Positions 8,248 to 17,247 of a DNA stretch of 64,000 nucleotides are shown here, in pieces (the stretch's first letter is position 1; every line of letters begins with the position of its first letter). The translations under genes and the position numbers were made by a program. The DNA comes from Aldehydirespirator sp965200005 (GTDB taxonomy: Bacteria; Actinomycetota; Acidimicrobiia; Acidimicrobiales; Aldehydirespiratoraceae). The stretch spans positions 1,054,001-1,118,000 of the forward strand of contig OZ241331.1 in assembly GCA_965200005.1 (NCBI GenBank). Direction: 5' to 3'. The notes under the pieces were generated by a model. That model saw nothing but the letters and a program-made list of their open reading frames with translations. It ran no database searches and had not been told where the DNA came from.

Positions 8248-8854
8248 GTATCTCTTTGCCTTTATCAGCGGACAAACCAATCCAGATACTTTTCTGATCC
8301 CATAGTTCGCCTAGTCTGCGAGCTAACCGGCGGGCTTCGGGGTATTCCAACACGATAGTCAGATTAATCTCATATTGACCGTTATCTGGGTCGCTCCAGC
8401 CACCCAGAAACACCGCGTTAGTGTCGATAGTGGCGTGCAACAGATCATGCCAGCGTTCCATCTCTTCGAGGCCTAGACTGTCCAACCCGCTTTTCTGCGC
8501 ATGCCACGCTTTGGTGAACCCCTCTTCGTGGAGTGGCAGCTCACCGATCTCTTGAGGCGAAAGAGACGATTCGTCCGGTTGGCGTGAAGGGACGAGCCTG
8601 ATAAGCGGAGGTTTATGATTTTCGAGTTGCACGACGTTACGAAATAGGTGATCGCACCAGTCTGAGAGCTTGGCAGGTGGCCAGTTCGTTGCACGTGTGG
8701 TGCGAGCTATATCAATGATTGCGCTTCTAGTGTCCTGTGATAGAGCTTTGGTTTGATTCTTCGCTAAACGGGATGCGGATTCTCTCGGTGGGTCAGACTG
8801 ATGGGCGATGCTCTTGTCGTTGGGATGACTCAGATACGATTCAGCTGCGTGCAT
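8201..8854 (-). CDS. hypothetical protein with phage/mobile-element-type C-terminus
   Basis: A 217-residue soluble, hydrophilic protein. The C-terminal 70 residues (AVFLGGWSDPDNGQYEINLT, then ARRLARRLGELWDQKSIWIG and EIPTGG) resemble a small domain seen in large polyvalent proteins of phages and plasmids, ending in an E-x-P-T-G-G motif. This is a resemblance from memory and not a firm assignment. The N-terminal part is unrecognised. The start ATG at 8854 has a weak ribosome site. It lies inside the 38-bp repeat bracket, which fits a mobile origin. Confidence 0.55.
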   Translation of the reverse strand: MHAAESYLSHPNDKSIAHQSDPPRESASRLAKNQTKALSQDTRSAIIDIARTTRATNWPPAKLSDWCDHLFRNVVQLENHKPPLIRLVPSRQPDESSLSPQEIGELPLHEEGFTKAWHAQKSGLDSLGLEEMERWHDLLHATIDTNAVFLGGWSDPDNGQYEINLTIVLEYPEARRLARRLGELWDQKSIWIGLSADKGKEIPTGGNNSARWPLQSN

Positions 8855-8984
8855 CCGAGGTTTAGGTATCGTCTAATTAGCGACCGGCGGGTTGTTGCGA
8901 TGAGCTTCACATAATCCGCTTGGATGTGTGGTGCGTCGTAGGCAAGCCCGGTTACCGACCTGGCCTCGGCAGGGAACCGAGTGT

Positions 8985-9578
8985 CTACTGTTCATCTTCG
9001 CGGTAGCAGCACCATCGGGCACGCCTGGTTAACGGCACCTCTCCGCGGATCATAGCGATAGTGTCTTCGAGCGAGTGATCTGGCGTGCCGGGCTTATAGT
9101 TGTTGTCTACAAGCCCGAGCGTTAGTGCCCGTCTTTGTGCATGAGCGTACATTTCGCTATAGAAGTAGTTCGACTGTTGCCTGTCGAGTTGCCTCACCGT
9201 GAACACGTCATCAATGTCGAAAGGCCAGTATCCCGGATATTCCAGTTCCTTTGCCTTCATTTTTTGGCGTCGCCGAAAGTTGGGACGGTGACCGTCAGCT
9301 TCACGCGCCAAACGCTCTGCTTCTGCTTCGGCGTCGAGTTTGGTTTGATACTCAGCTACATGCGGCGGGAACTCTGCCTCTCTGCGCATCACCCGATGCG
9401 CTATAGACGGGTCGGGTCCTATGAGCGTGCCGGTCACCCACAGCGACTGGGCGTGGGTGAGTTCACCCCAGTCACTCGTCCAGTCGGACCGGTCATCTAC
9501 CGGGCCGACTGTGGGGGAGATCAGTGTTCGTTTACGGGTCTCGGTCACGCTGACAGAATAAACACACCAAAGAGGCAC
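8985..9578 (-). CDS. hypothetical protein, charged, unknown function
   Basis: A 197-residue protein with a strongly charged middle (EYQTKLDAEAEAERLAREAD, followed by an RRRQKMKAKELE stretch), probably a coiled or extended helix, and an aromatic-rich C-terminal third. No signal peptide, membrane helix or known motif. The first start is GTG 9578; a second GTG at 9548 is equally possible because neither has a clear ribosome site. It is co-oriented with the 8201-8854 gene and lies in the same island. I do not recognise it. Confidence 0.5.
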   Translation of the reverse strand: MPLWCVYSVSVTETRKRTLISPTVGPVDDRSDWTSDWGELTHAQSLWVTGTLIGPDPSIAHRVMRREAEFPPHVAEYQTKLDAEAEAERLAREADGHRPNFRRRQKMKAKELEYPGYWPFDIDDVFTVRQLDRQQSNYFYSEMYAHAQRRALTLGLVDNNYKPGTPDHSLEDTIAMIRGEVPLTRRARWCCYREDEQ

Positions 9579-9850
9579 CGGCCGGAAAGCATGCCGGAAA
9601 CGGGACGCATCAGGTTACGTGAGGATGCCATCCCAGTTCTTAGGATCGGGTGGTTTAATCGAACGACCCGCAGCCCGGCTGATAACCGTACACACCTCGG
9701 CTAAGGCTTCAAGGTGCAGCCAGCCTTACTAGCGCATCCTTGATGCCACGAACGGAGCGCGAACCGGTAACTTTTAAAGGTCACCGGTTCGCAACTCTAG
9801 GAGCGACCGTTCCAGGAATCAGGATGCCTGTCGCGTTAGTGTGTGACAGC

Positions 9851-11427
9851 TCAACAGTCGCGTGGCGCCCACCAGGTGATCCGACCCGGTACACGTTCAA
9901 CGATCAGATTGTCGCCTTTAATGCTCCATTTATGGTCGCCAATCCCGCCTGCATTTGGCTGCCCAGCGTATGGGTTCTGAGGTACCCCAACTTTGATCTG
10001 GTCGCGTTGGCATTGCGACAGATGCGACACATCAAAAATAATCCGACCTAGGGCGCCACCGGTTTTGGTTTGAGGAATATCGCCCACTTTCACTAGGACA
10101 CCCCCCCAGCACTGTCCAGCCCAGTCGGGTGAGCAGTTCGGTGCGTCTCTCACGATATGGTACACGATATCATCGGGCTGAAAGATGGGGCCTCCCCCTA
10201 TTTTGAGGGTCGCCGTCTTGGGTGCCTCAACCTCATCAGGGCTAAAGGGATACCCGATATACGGTCCCACGATCCAGTCGCCCCAACGACCAATGGGAAC
10301 GCTCACTGTCATATAGGCAGCCTGCATCTCCCACACTTCACCATCAGCATGCTTATATGAACTCTTCACCCATCTCACCGAGCCGGGTGGCAGTTCGATC
10401 CGCACCTGGTCGTGCTCCCAAACCACAGTCTCCTCGTTGATTTCCGTCAACCAAAACTCCGCAGCAACCGGACTCTCATGAAGAACCTGATCCCACAAAT
10501 TGCGTGTTGGCCTTCCGGCGATGCGCCACAAAAACTCGATGCTTTGCCCTGCCGTGACCCGATCATTCGGGCAGAACGTGTCCGCGAAATCTTTCTGCGT
10601 CGTGGAGCAGCCTTTCGTGATCCCTGACGCTGCCAGCGCGTTGATCGCGTCGGTGTGAACTGTGCCGTTCAGATCAGTGAACCCGGCGTCAGGGCCGGGT
10701 GGGATGTTGAATGCGCGAACTAGGAGACTGGCCATCTCCGCGCGGGTGATCCAACGCCAATCAAAGTACAGATCACCCTCTGCGTCGTCTGCTCGTTTAA
10801 CTTCGCCTGTGCTTCTATTGAAAGCCTGTGGGGGTAGCTGATCCTCATATTTGCCGTTGATGATCCCCTTATCAGCGAGGTATTCGATAACCCAGTCCAG
10901 CATCACCTCAGTGGAGCTGTCGTCTTTGCCGTAATGCAAATCAGCGAAACGACCCCTGTCACGTGTCTTGTTGCGCACATACTCGTGGAACACGTACCGA
11001 TCAAGGGTCTTGTTCTCGACAACCATTCCTGCGCCTCCGTGTAGATGCGTTTCGGTAGGGAAGTCGTGCAGGTCGAGGTATTCGATGGTTTTGAACAGCC
11101 AATGAGCGAAGATGCGTCTGCCCATCTCCCAGTTGCTCAAAAACTTGGAGCTGATTCGCCCCCCCCCAACCCCATGTAACCACTGTGGATGTCGAGGTCT
11201 CTCATGGCTTCCACTGCGTAAGCATGTGGCAAGTTTTTGACGTTCGGGTAATGCCAGAAGGCGTCAAGATTAACATTGGAGGAGATTCTTGAGTCGTAGG
11301 TCGCTGAGACCCGTGGCAGCTCCTCACCCTCCTCTGCTGCTGCTGGTGTAACAGCGAGGCTTACTATGAACATGACGGCTGCTAGCAGCATGCCGAGCGT
11401 TCTTCGTGTGATCCTTGTTCTGGTCAT
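9851..11427 (-). CDS. secreted SLH-repeat protein, interrupted by a frameshift at a nine-C tract
   Basis: The true start is ATG 11427, with AAGGA 7 nt upstream. It gives a signal peptide (RTLGMLLAAVMFIVSLAVTP, then AAAEE). About 90 residues later the reading frame breaks at a run of nine C (11159-11167). With ten or seven bases there, translation continues into the long downstream frame. That part holds SLH-type repeats (ITRAEMASLLVRAF, GFTDLNGTVHTDAINALAAS, GITKGCS, FCPNDRVTAGQS) and a C-terminal beta-rich region with several Cys. SLH repeats of this GFTD-FCPN type are common in Acidimicrobiia and are thought to mediate surface attachment. A TATACT box lies about 20 nt upstream of the ribosome site. 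Confidence 0.75.
11159..11167. repeat. C9 homopolymer in the coding region (possible phase-variation tract or sequencing error)
   Basis: Nine consecutive C on the plus strand (G9 in the gene). The length determines whether the signal peptide and the SLH part are in one frame: seven or ten restore the frame, nine breaks it. Confidence 0.9.
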
Positions 11428-11653
11428 TGCTGGTTCCTTTCTACTTTTAGTATAGATTCCGAACCTGTGTTCGGGTTTCGGTTGATGTGAGGCATGTAAC
11501 AGGCACTCAAGACTCGTGGCCGGAATCAACACTAACACCGAGGTCAGAGCATACACAAGCCACGTAATACGACACTAACGATGGCACGAGTTTGCTTGAT
11601 AGCGAACCCGACCGCTTCCCTGGCTAGTCAACGCTCACCCGTCTGGACGGTTA

Positions 11654-12779
11654 GAACAAGGTTGGTTCGACAATCCTGCCTGTTTGTGGACTTTTCATTG
11701 AACAGCATCTACTACCTCGCCTCAAACAAATCGTCACGGCATGCGAACAGGCAGCCATCCAAACCGCGCAAGCATGTGACATGCTCAACCCGACAACGGG
11801 CAGTGTCACACACCCTGCGCAAGCCAACACGGTCGCAGGTGACGGCACCTGGATACCAGCAATGTACAAAACCGACCCCAACAATCGGCGTGTCGTTAAC
11901 CAGCGCACCGGCGAAATCCGGGAACGTCGCGCTGACCTCGACGCGCACCCGTATCACACCAACCTCGGATCGGGAGTAGGGCAACAATGGGTAATCGCCT
12001 CAACCCGTAACCCTCACCCCGGTGAACGCATCATCCTCACTGTCACACCCCAACCTCGCAACAGTCGCGGCAACGACGCGCACACATTCACCAACACAAT
12101 CACCCGACTCGCTAACCAGCATAACCTCCCGATCCAAGCCGCGATCTATGACATGGCACTCTCAGCGCGTGACTATCAACAACTCCTACAAGCGGGCATC
12201 CTCGCAGTGTCACGCGTCAAACGGCACCGCAACAATCGCATAGCAACCCGCAACCTTGGACATCACAACTTCAAACCAGCATCCACACCCGGACGCATCC
12301 AATTCGGAACCACCACACAACAAGTCACCGCGATCAACGGGACACCATGCCTAACCCTCCCCGACGACACCAGCAAAACCTGGTTGATACCACTCCAACG
12401 CAAACGAACACGCATACGCCACAACCAGCACAAACCCGCAGCCGTATATGTCACATGGCAAACCCCAACCAACCCCCTCACCATCACAGCCGGTCTCGCC
12501 AACACCACCACAATCATCCGACACGACAACCAACCCAACACGGCGCTAAGAATCATCCCCGAAACCGACCCAGACTTTGACCGGCTCTACGGACTACGCG
12601 AAGACGTAGAAGCAATCAACGGTCACATCAAAGCCCGACTACCCAACAAACGAGCACGCAGCGTCGGAACCAAACGACAACAACTCAACCTCTCCACCTA
12701 TCAACTCTCAACAGCAATCACCTGCCTCATCAACCACCAAACCCGAACCCACAAAAACACACCACTACTCACCAACTAG
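11654..12779 (+). pseudogene. DDE transposase, 5'-truncated
   Basis: An open frame after a TAG at about 11651 reads CGLFIEQHLLPRLKQIVTAC and continues through the ATG at 11781 to a TAG at 12777-12779. The DDE triad can be followed: Asp in VAGDGTWIPAMY, Asp in AAIYDMALSA, Glu in GLREDVEAINGHIK. The N-terminal DNA-binding part (about 100 residues in relatives) is missing, and no start codon precedes 11781 in frame. The codon use is rich in AAC/ACC, unlike the flanking genes. A more decayed copy of the same family lies at 7254-7662. It ends 143 bp before the right 38-bp repeat. Terminal inverted repeats are not apparent. Confidence 0.8.
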
Positions 12780-12922
12780 CAACCACCAAAACGAAAACCA
12801 CCCAACACCACATAAACACCAACCAACAACCCTCAGCACCAACAACCAGCCTCAAACACCCCAAAACAAGCCTGAAGCATCCTCAACCCTGCCCAACCCC
12901 AACCAAACAGCAACACACCCGA

Positions 12923-12960
12923 TAGTTTCGCGCCAAGAAACGCGCCGGCCCCGCCCTCGT
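12923..12960. repeat. 38-bp direct repeat, right copy, overlapping the 5' end of tRNA-Arg
   Basis: Identical to 7821-7858. Its last eight bases (12953-12960) are the first eight bases of the tRNA, so the upstream 30 bp probably belong to the tRNA promoter or leader region. The copy at 7858 is followed by unrelated sequence, so only this side keeps the complete tRNA. Confidence 0.85.
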
Positions 12961-13027
12961 AGCTCAGTGGATAGAGCATCGGTCTCCTAAACCGTGTGCG
13001 CAGGTTCGATTCCTGCCGGGGGCGCCA
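12953..13027 (+). tRNA. tRNA-Arg (anticodon CCT)
   Basis: The cloverleaf can be drawn: acceptor GCCCTCG (12953-12959) with CGGGGGC (13017-13023, one G-U pair), D-arm AGCTCAGTGGATAGAGC, anticodon loop CTCCTAA giving CCT, T-arm GCAGG-TTCGATT-CCTGC, discriminator G and encoded CCA (13025-13027). It reads AGG codons. Confidence 0.95.
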
Positions 13028-13114
13028 CATCGCAAGCCCGTCGAGCCTGCAACCACTCCGAGAAAAGGGCAAGACTTACGGCACTGAGTGCGACATTGGA
13101 TCGGAGGTCTCGTC

Positions 13115-14314
13115 TTGCCCGGAACGGATCCCTTTAGCGAGGCTCGGCTCGGGCCAATCAAGCTGCGCAACCACATCATCAAGGCGGCCACCTTCGAGGG
13201 AGTCATGCCCGACGCCCTCGTCACGCCTGAGCTGATCGCTTACCACGGGGCAGTCGCAGCTGGTGGCGCGGCGATGTCAACCGTTGCCTACCTAGCTGTG
13301 TCGCCCGAGGGCCGCACCCACGCCGAGTGCATCTGGCTGCGTGACGATGCAGTGCCAGGTCTACGACAACTCACCGATGCCATTCACAGCGAAGGTGCCG
13401 CGGCTAGCGCACAGATCGGTCACGCAGGCCCTGTCGCCAACTCTCGTTCCAACAAGGCTGCTTCCATCTCACCAACCAAGCGGTTCAACCCGCTGGCCAT
13501 GCGGGCCATCCGCGCCGCAACCGCTCACGACATCGCTCGGGTCACCAACGACTACGCCCGGGCCGCTCGACTAGTCCTCCAAAGCGGCTTCGATGCCATC
13601 GAGATCCACCTTGGCCACAACTACCTGCTCAGTGCGTTCCTTAGCCCCAACCTCAACAAGCGTGATGACGCCTGGGGCGGCTCACTAGAAAACAGGGCAC
13701 GCTTCGCTCGCCAAGCAGTCAATGCTGTGCGAGCCGCCGTCGGCGACGAGATCGCGGTGATTGCCAAACTCAACATGCACGACGGCGTACCCGGCGGGCT
13801 CAAAGACGCCGAGAGTCTCGAAGTTGCACGCATGCTCCAAACCGACGGTGCCCTAGACGCACTCGAACTCACCGGCGGTAGCTCGTTTGCCAACCCGATG
13901 TACCTGTTCAGGGGCGATGCTCCGCGTGAAGACTTCGCAGCCACACTGCCGCAGCCTGCTCGGCTCGGATTCAAGCTAGCGGGCAAGAAACTGATGCCCG
14001 ATTACCCCTTCGAGGAGGCCTACTTCAGGCCCAAAGCCCGGAAGTTCCTGGAAGCACTCGACATCCCGATCATCCTGCTTGGCGGAATCAACCGCCTCGA
14101 CACCGTGCAAGCAGCGCTTGATGAAGGGTTCTCATTTGTGGCCATGGCTCGTGCGTTGCTACGCCAGCCCAACCTCATCAATCGGTGGCAGGCAGGCAAC
14201 AAGGCTCATGCCAACTGCATTCACTGCAACCGCTGCATGCCGACCATATACAGCGGAACCCGGTGTGTACTTGACAACCCCGAACCTCTAACGATTGGAC
14301 GACCCATCATCTAG
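13115..14314 (+). CDS. NADH:flavin oxidoreductase (old-yellow-enzyme family, FMN TIM barrel)
   Basis: A 399-residue OYE-like protein. Family features are LGPIKLRNHIIKAATFEG at the N-terminus, AQIGHAG near residue 107, FDAIEIHLGHNYLLSAFLSP with the catalytic-site His pair, NKRDDAWGGSLENR, and a C-terminal phosphate-binding GGI and ARALLRQP. A Cys cluster CIHCNRC with a further Cys ten residues later suggests a 4Fe-4S site, as in 2,4-dienoyl-CoA reductase-like members. The start is TTG 13115 because GGAGG lies 7 nt upstream; a GTG at 13088 would add nine residues. It probably reduces an enone or enoyl-CoA. The substrate is not indicated by its neighbours, tRNA-Arg and mshC. Confidence 0.9.
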   Translation: MPGTDPFSEARLGPIKLRNHIIKAATFEGVMPDALVTPELIAYHGAVAAGGAAMSTVAYLAVSPEGRTHAECIWLRDDAVPGLRQLTDAIHSEGAAASAQIGHAGPVANSRSNKAASISPTKRFNPLAMRAIRAATAHDIARVTNDYARAARLVLQSGFDAIEIHLGHNYLLSAFLSPNLNKRDDAWGGSLENRARFARQAVNAVRAAVGDEIAVIAKLNMHDGVPGGLKDAESLEVARMLQTDGALDALELTGGSSFANPMYLFRGDAPREDFAATLPQPARLGFKLAGKKLMPDYPFEEAYFRPKARKFLEALDIPIILLGGINRLDTVQAALDEGFSFVAMARALLRQPNLINRWQAGNKAHANCIHCNRCMPTIYSGTRCVLDNPEPLTIGRPII

Positions 14315-14428
14315 ACACGCCGGCCAGTCCGTGTTCTTGACGATCCCGTGCCGACGATCCGAAGACACTGGCAGTCGGCCTGCCCGCATCTCAACACCCC
14401 GGGCTGGGCGGGCGTCCTTGGCGATCGA

Positions 14429-14480
14429 TCCTGAACCTCTGAGGATTGCACGCTCCTCGATCTAGAGACATCGGCTGGGG
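14429..14480 (+). repeat. degenerate copy of the 3' end of the preceding oxidoreductase gene
   Basis: The end of the OYE gene (PEPLTIGRPII, stop, and 20 bp of trailer from about 14280) is echoed here as PEPLRIARSSI, stop and a similar trailer. The copy lies in the 212-bp gap before mshC. It looks like the last trace of a deleted tandem duplicate. Confidence 0.6.
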
Positions 14481-14526
14481 CCGAGAAGGGGACAGCGGTT
14501 CGGGGTGACAGGTAGCCTCAAAGATC

Positions 14527-15711
14527 GTGCGCCTCTATGACACCGCACGACGGGCTGTGGTGCCCTTCGGCCCTAAGCGGCTCGGCGACGAAGTGCGCAT
14601 CTACGTGTGCGGCATCACCCCCTACGACAGCACCCATCTAGGCCACGCCAACACATTTCTCGCTTACGACCTGCTAATTCGACGCCTGGAGGACATGGGT
14701 CACACCGTGCGGATGGTGCGCAATATCACCGATGTCGACGACTCGATCCTGCCTAAGGCTCGAGAACTCGGCGTTGACTTTCTGGACCTTGCAGCAGCGG
14801 AGGTAGCACGGTTCCGCAGTGATATGGATGCACTCAACGCACGCCCGCCGGTGGCTGAACCTCGTGCTACCGAGTGGGTCGCCCAGATGGTGGAGTTGAT
14901 CGAAGAACTACAAGCCAACGATCAGACGTACACCATCGATGGGATCACTTGGTTTGACATTTCTACCTGGGAGTCATTTGGCCGGCTTAGTGGATACGAC
15001 GACCAAACCATGCGAGAGTTCGCTGCCGAGCGTGGCGGCACCCCAGATGACCCCCGTCAACGCAACCCGCTCGACTTCGTTCTATGGCAACCTTCTTTGC
15101 CGGACGAGCCGTCGTGGGACTCGCCGTTCGGGGAAGGGCGTCCCGGCTGGCACATCGAATGCAGCGCCATGTCGATGGGCTTGCTCGGGACGGAGATCGA
15201 CCTTCACGGAGGCGGCAGCGACCTGATCTTCCCCCACCACGAGTGCGAAATCACCCAGAGCGAAGCGGCAACCGGAACCACCTTCGTCAAACATTGGATG
15301 CACACCGGCATGGTCGCCTATGAGGGCACCAAGATGTCAAAGTCGCTGGGCAATCTGGTGTTTGTAAGCGACCTCGCAAAGGTCAGCGACCCTGCGGCTA
15401 TCAGGCTCGCACTCATGGGTCACCGCTATCGCGACGACTTCGAATGGCACGACGAAGACCTAGAGGTCGGCGAGTCAATGCTTGATCTACTACGCGAGGC
15501 GTTGCACACCTCGGGGTCAAAGACCGGTGCTGACGCTGCCTCGTATGGGCTGCGACTTCGCGCAGCTCTTGACAATGACTTAGACGCTCCGGCGGCTCGT
15601 GACATCCTCTCGGAGATGGCAACGGCCGTGATCGCAGGCGAACTGGACGACTCAGCACCGTCGCTGCTCGCAGAACTCTGCGAACTGTGTGGCATCACAG
15701 TGAGGCAGTAG
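14527..15711 (+). CDS. mshC: cysteine--1-D-myo-inosityl 2-amino-2-deoxy-alpha-D-glucopyranoside ligase (MshC)
   Basis: MshC joins Cys to GlcN-Ins using ATP, the third specific step of mycothiol synthesis. The 394-residue protein has the MshC-type N-terminal signature YVCGITPYDSTHLGHA (zinc-binding Cys, HIGH-like HLGH near residue 39), WHIECSAMS with the second zinc Cys, HHECEI, and KMSKSLG near 269. It is shorter than CysRS, lacking most of the anticodon-binding domain, as expected. GIT-P-YDST instead of GPTVYD separates it from cysS. The start is GTG 14527, with only a weak ribosome site. cysS follows after 81 bp. Mycothiol is confined to Actinomycetota, so this gene supports the taxonomic guess. 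Confidence 0.93.
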   Translation: MRLYDTARRAVVPFGPKRLGDEVRIYVCGITPYDSTHLGHANTFLAYDLLIRRLEDMGHTVRMVRNITDVDDSILPKARELGVDFLDLAAAEVARFRSDMDALNARPPVAEPRATEWVAQMVELIEELQANDQTYTIDGITWFDISTWESFGRLSGYDDQTMREFAAERGGTPDDPRQRNPLDFVLWQPSLPDEPSWDSPFGEGRPGWHIECSAMSMGLLGTEIDLHGGGSDLIFPHHECEITQSEAATGTTFVKHWMHTGMVAYEGTKMSKSLGNLVFVSDLAKVSDPAAIRLALMGHRYRDDFEWHDEDLEVGESMLDLLREALHTSGSKTGADAASYGLRLRAALDNDLDAPAARDILSEMATAVIAGELDDSAPSLLAELCELCGITVRQ

Positions 15712-15792
15712 CTGTTGTGCGCGTCTCAACGAGTAGTGGGCGGGCGGTGCGTTCGAGCCGTGTGCTCGCGCCGATAGCCACTTGGCTCCCAC

Positions 15793-17217
15793 ATGACCGA
15801 TAGCCCGATTTCGCTCTACGACAGCCTCGCTTCGGCGGTGCGGCCGCTGGAGCTTCGGCGCCCTGGTCACCTCGACATGTATGCGTGTGGGCCAACGGTT
15901 TATGACCACCCGCACCTCGGCCATGCTCGTTCCGCGCTTACGTATGACGTATTGCGCCGCTATCTCGAGTGGCGTGGTCTCAAGGTGCGTCACGTAGCCA
16001 ACATCACCGACATCGACGACAAGATCATCGAGCGTGCCAGAAGCGAGGGTCGAAGCGAGAAAGAAGTAGCCATCCACTGGGAGGCCGTCTACGTCGAGGC
16101 TATGGATGCGCTCAACATCCGGGCACCTCACGAGCGACCTCGAGCCACCGAATGGATCGATGAGATGCTTGAACTCATCGGTGTAATCGTCGAAGCGGGG
16201 ACCGCCTACCTAACCCCCAGCGGGGTGTATTTGCGGGTGCGTGACATAGAGGGTTACGGCGATCTAGTTGACCGTGAACTTGACGATCTGCGGGCCTCGG
16301 CCGGTGCCCGGGTAACTCTCGACACCGACAAGGAAGACCCGCTCGATTTCGCACTCTGGAAGGCGGCCAATCAGGGCGAACCGTCGTGGCCGTCGCCGTG
16401 GGGGTCGGGACGCCCCGGCTGGCACATCGAGTGCGCAGCCATGAGTCTGGGGATCCTCGGTGATGGCTTCGATATCCACGGAGGCGGTGGTGACCTTGTC
16501 TTTCCCCACCACACCAACGAGCGAGCAGAAGCACTAGCTGCCGGGCGTCGCTTCAGTCGCCACTGGATGCATAACGCAATGCTCAACATAGACGGCGAGA
16601 AGATGGCTAAGTCGTTGGGCAATTTCCGTACTGTCGCCGACATGCTGGCCGAACACCCTCAGAATGCTCGTGCCTTCCGGCTGTTGGTACTACAAACCCA
16701 TTACCGCAAGACCATGGAAGTCAACGGCGAGTTGCTCGGTGCTGCTCGCACAGCAGTGGGACGACTTGATGCTCTTGAACGACGTGCCGGTCTGAGTGAG
16801 CGCAGCAGGACAGAAGACCTGGGTGCGAGCACGACACCCCACGGCGCATTGGGTCTAGACGAGTCGAGTGTTTCGGCCTTTCGGGCTGCGATGGACGACG
16901 ATCTCAAGACGCCGCAGGCAATCGCAACGATCTTTGACACCGTACGTCGAGCAAACGCTGCCTTCGACAGTGGCGCCGACGATGCGAAGACCCTGGCAGC
17001 CACGGCGCTGCACCTAGCGGGAGCACTTGGGATCAGTTTTGAGGACCAAGTAGAGAGCGGTGACGATCATGCCCGCATCGAGACAATGGTCGCACGCCGT
17101 CAGCAAGCACGTATGGCCCGTGACTACGCAACCGCTGACCGCATCCGCGATGAGCTCAACGCAATTGGTGTGGTGGTGGAAGACGGTCCCGCAGGTTCGA
17201 CCTGGCACCGCGCCTAG
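15793..17217 (+). CDS. cysS: cysteine--tRNA ligase
   Basis: A 474-residue class I aminoacyl-tRNA synthetase. Signatures are MYACGPTVYDHPHLGHAR (HIGH-like HLGH and first zinc Cys), WHIECAAMSLGILG, GGGGDLVFPHHTNE (zinc His and Glu), and KMAKSLGNF near residue 271 as KMSKS. The C-terminal DALR-type helical domain ends with a MARRQQARMARDYATADRIR segment and EDGPAGSTW, the usual CysRS tail. It charges tRNA-Cys. It lies directly after its paralogue mshC on the same strand and is probably in one transcript with it and the molybdopterin gene that follows by 30 bp. Confidence 0.95.
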   Translation: MTDSPISLYDSLASAVRPLELRRPGHLDMYACGPTVYDHPHLGHARSALTYDVLRRYLEWRGLKVRHVANITDIDDKIIERARSEGRSEKEVAIHWEAVYVEAMDALNIRAPHERPRATEWIDEMLELIGVIVEAGTAYLTPSGVYLRVRDIEGYGDLVDRELDDLRASAGARVTLDTDKEDPLDFALWKAANQGEPSWPSPWGSGRPGWHIECAAMSLGILGDGFDIHGGGGDLVFPHHTNERAEALAAGRRFSRHWMHNAMLNIDGEKMAKSLGNFRTVADMLAEHPQNARAFRLLVLQTHYRKTMEVNGELLGAARTAVGRLDALERRAGLSERSRTEDLGASTTPHGALGLDESSVSAFRAAMDDDLKTPQAIATIFDTVRRANAAFDSGADDAKTLAATALHLAGALGISFEDQVESGDDHARIETMVARRQQARMARDYATADRIRDELNAIGVVVEDGPAGSTWHRA

Positions 17218-17247
17218 AGGGCAAACCAACAATCAGCCGAGTTACAG

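Noticed and set aside
11001..11183. Third reading frame at the C9 tract of the SLH gene
   Set aside because: Neither the signal-peptide frame nor the SLH frame; a shadow.
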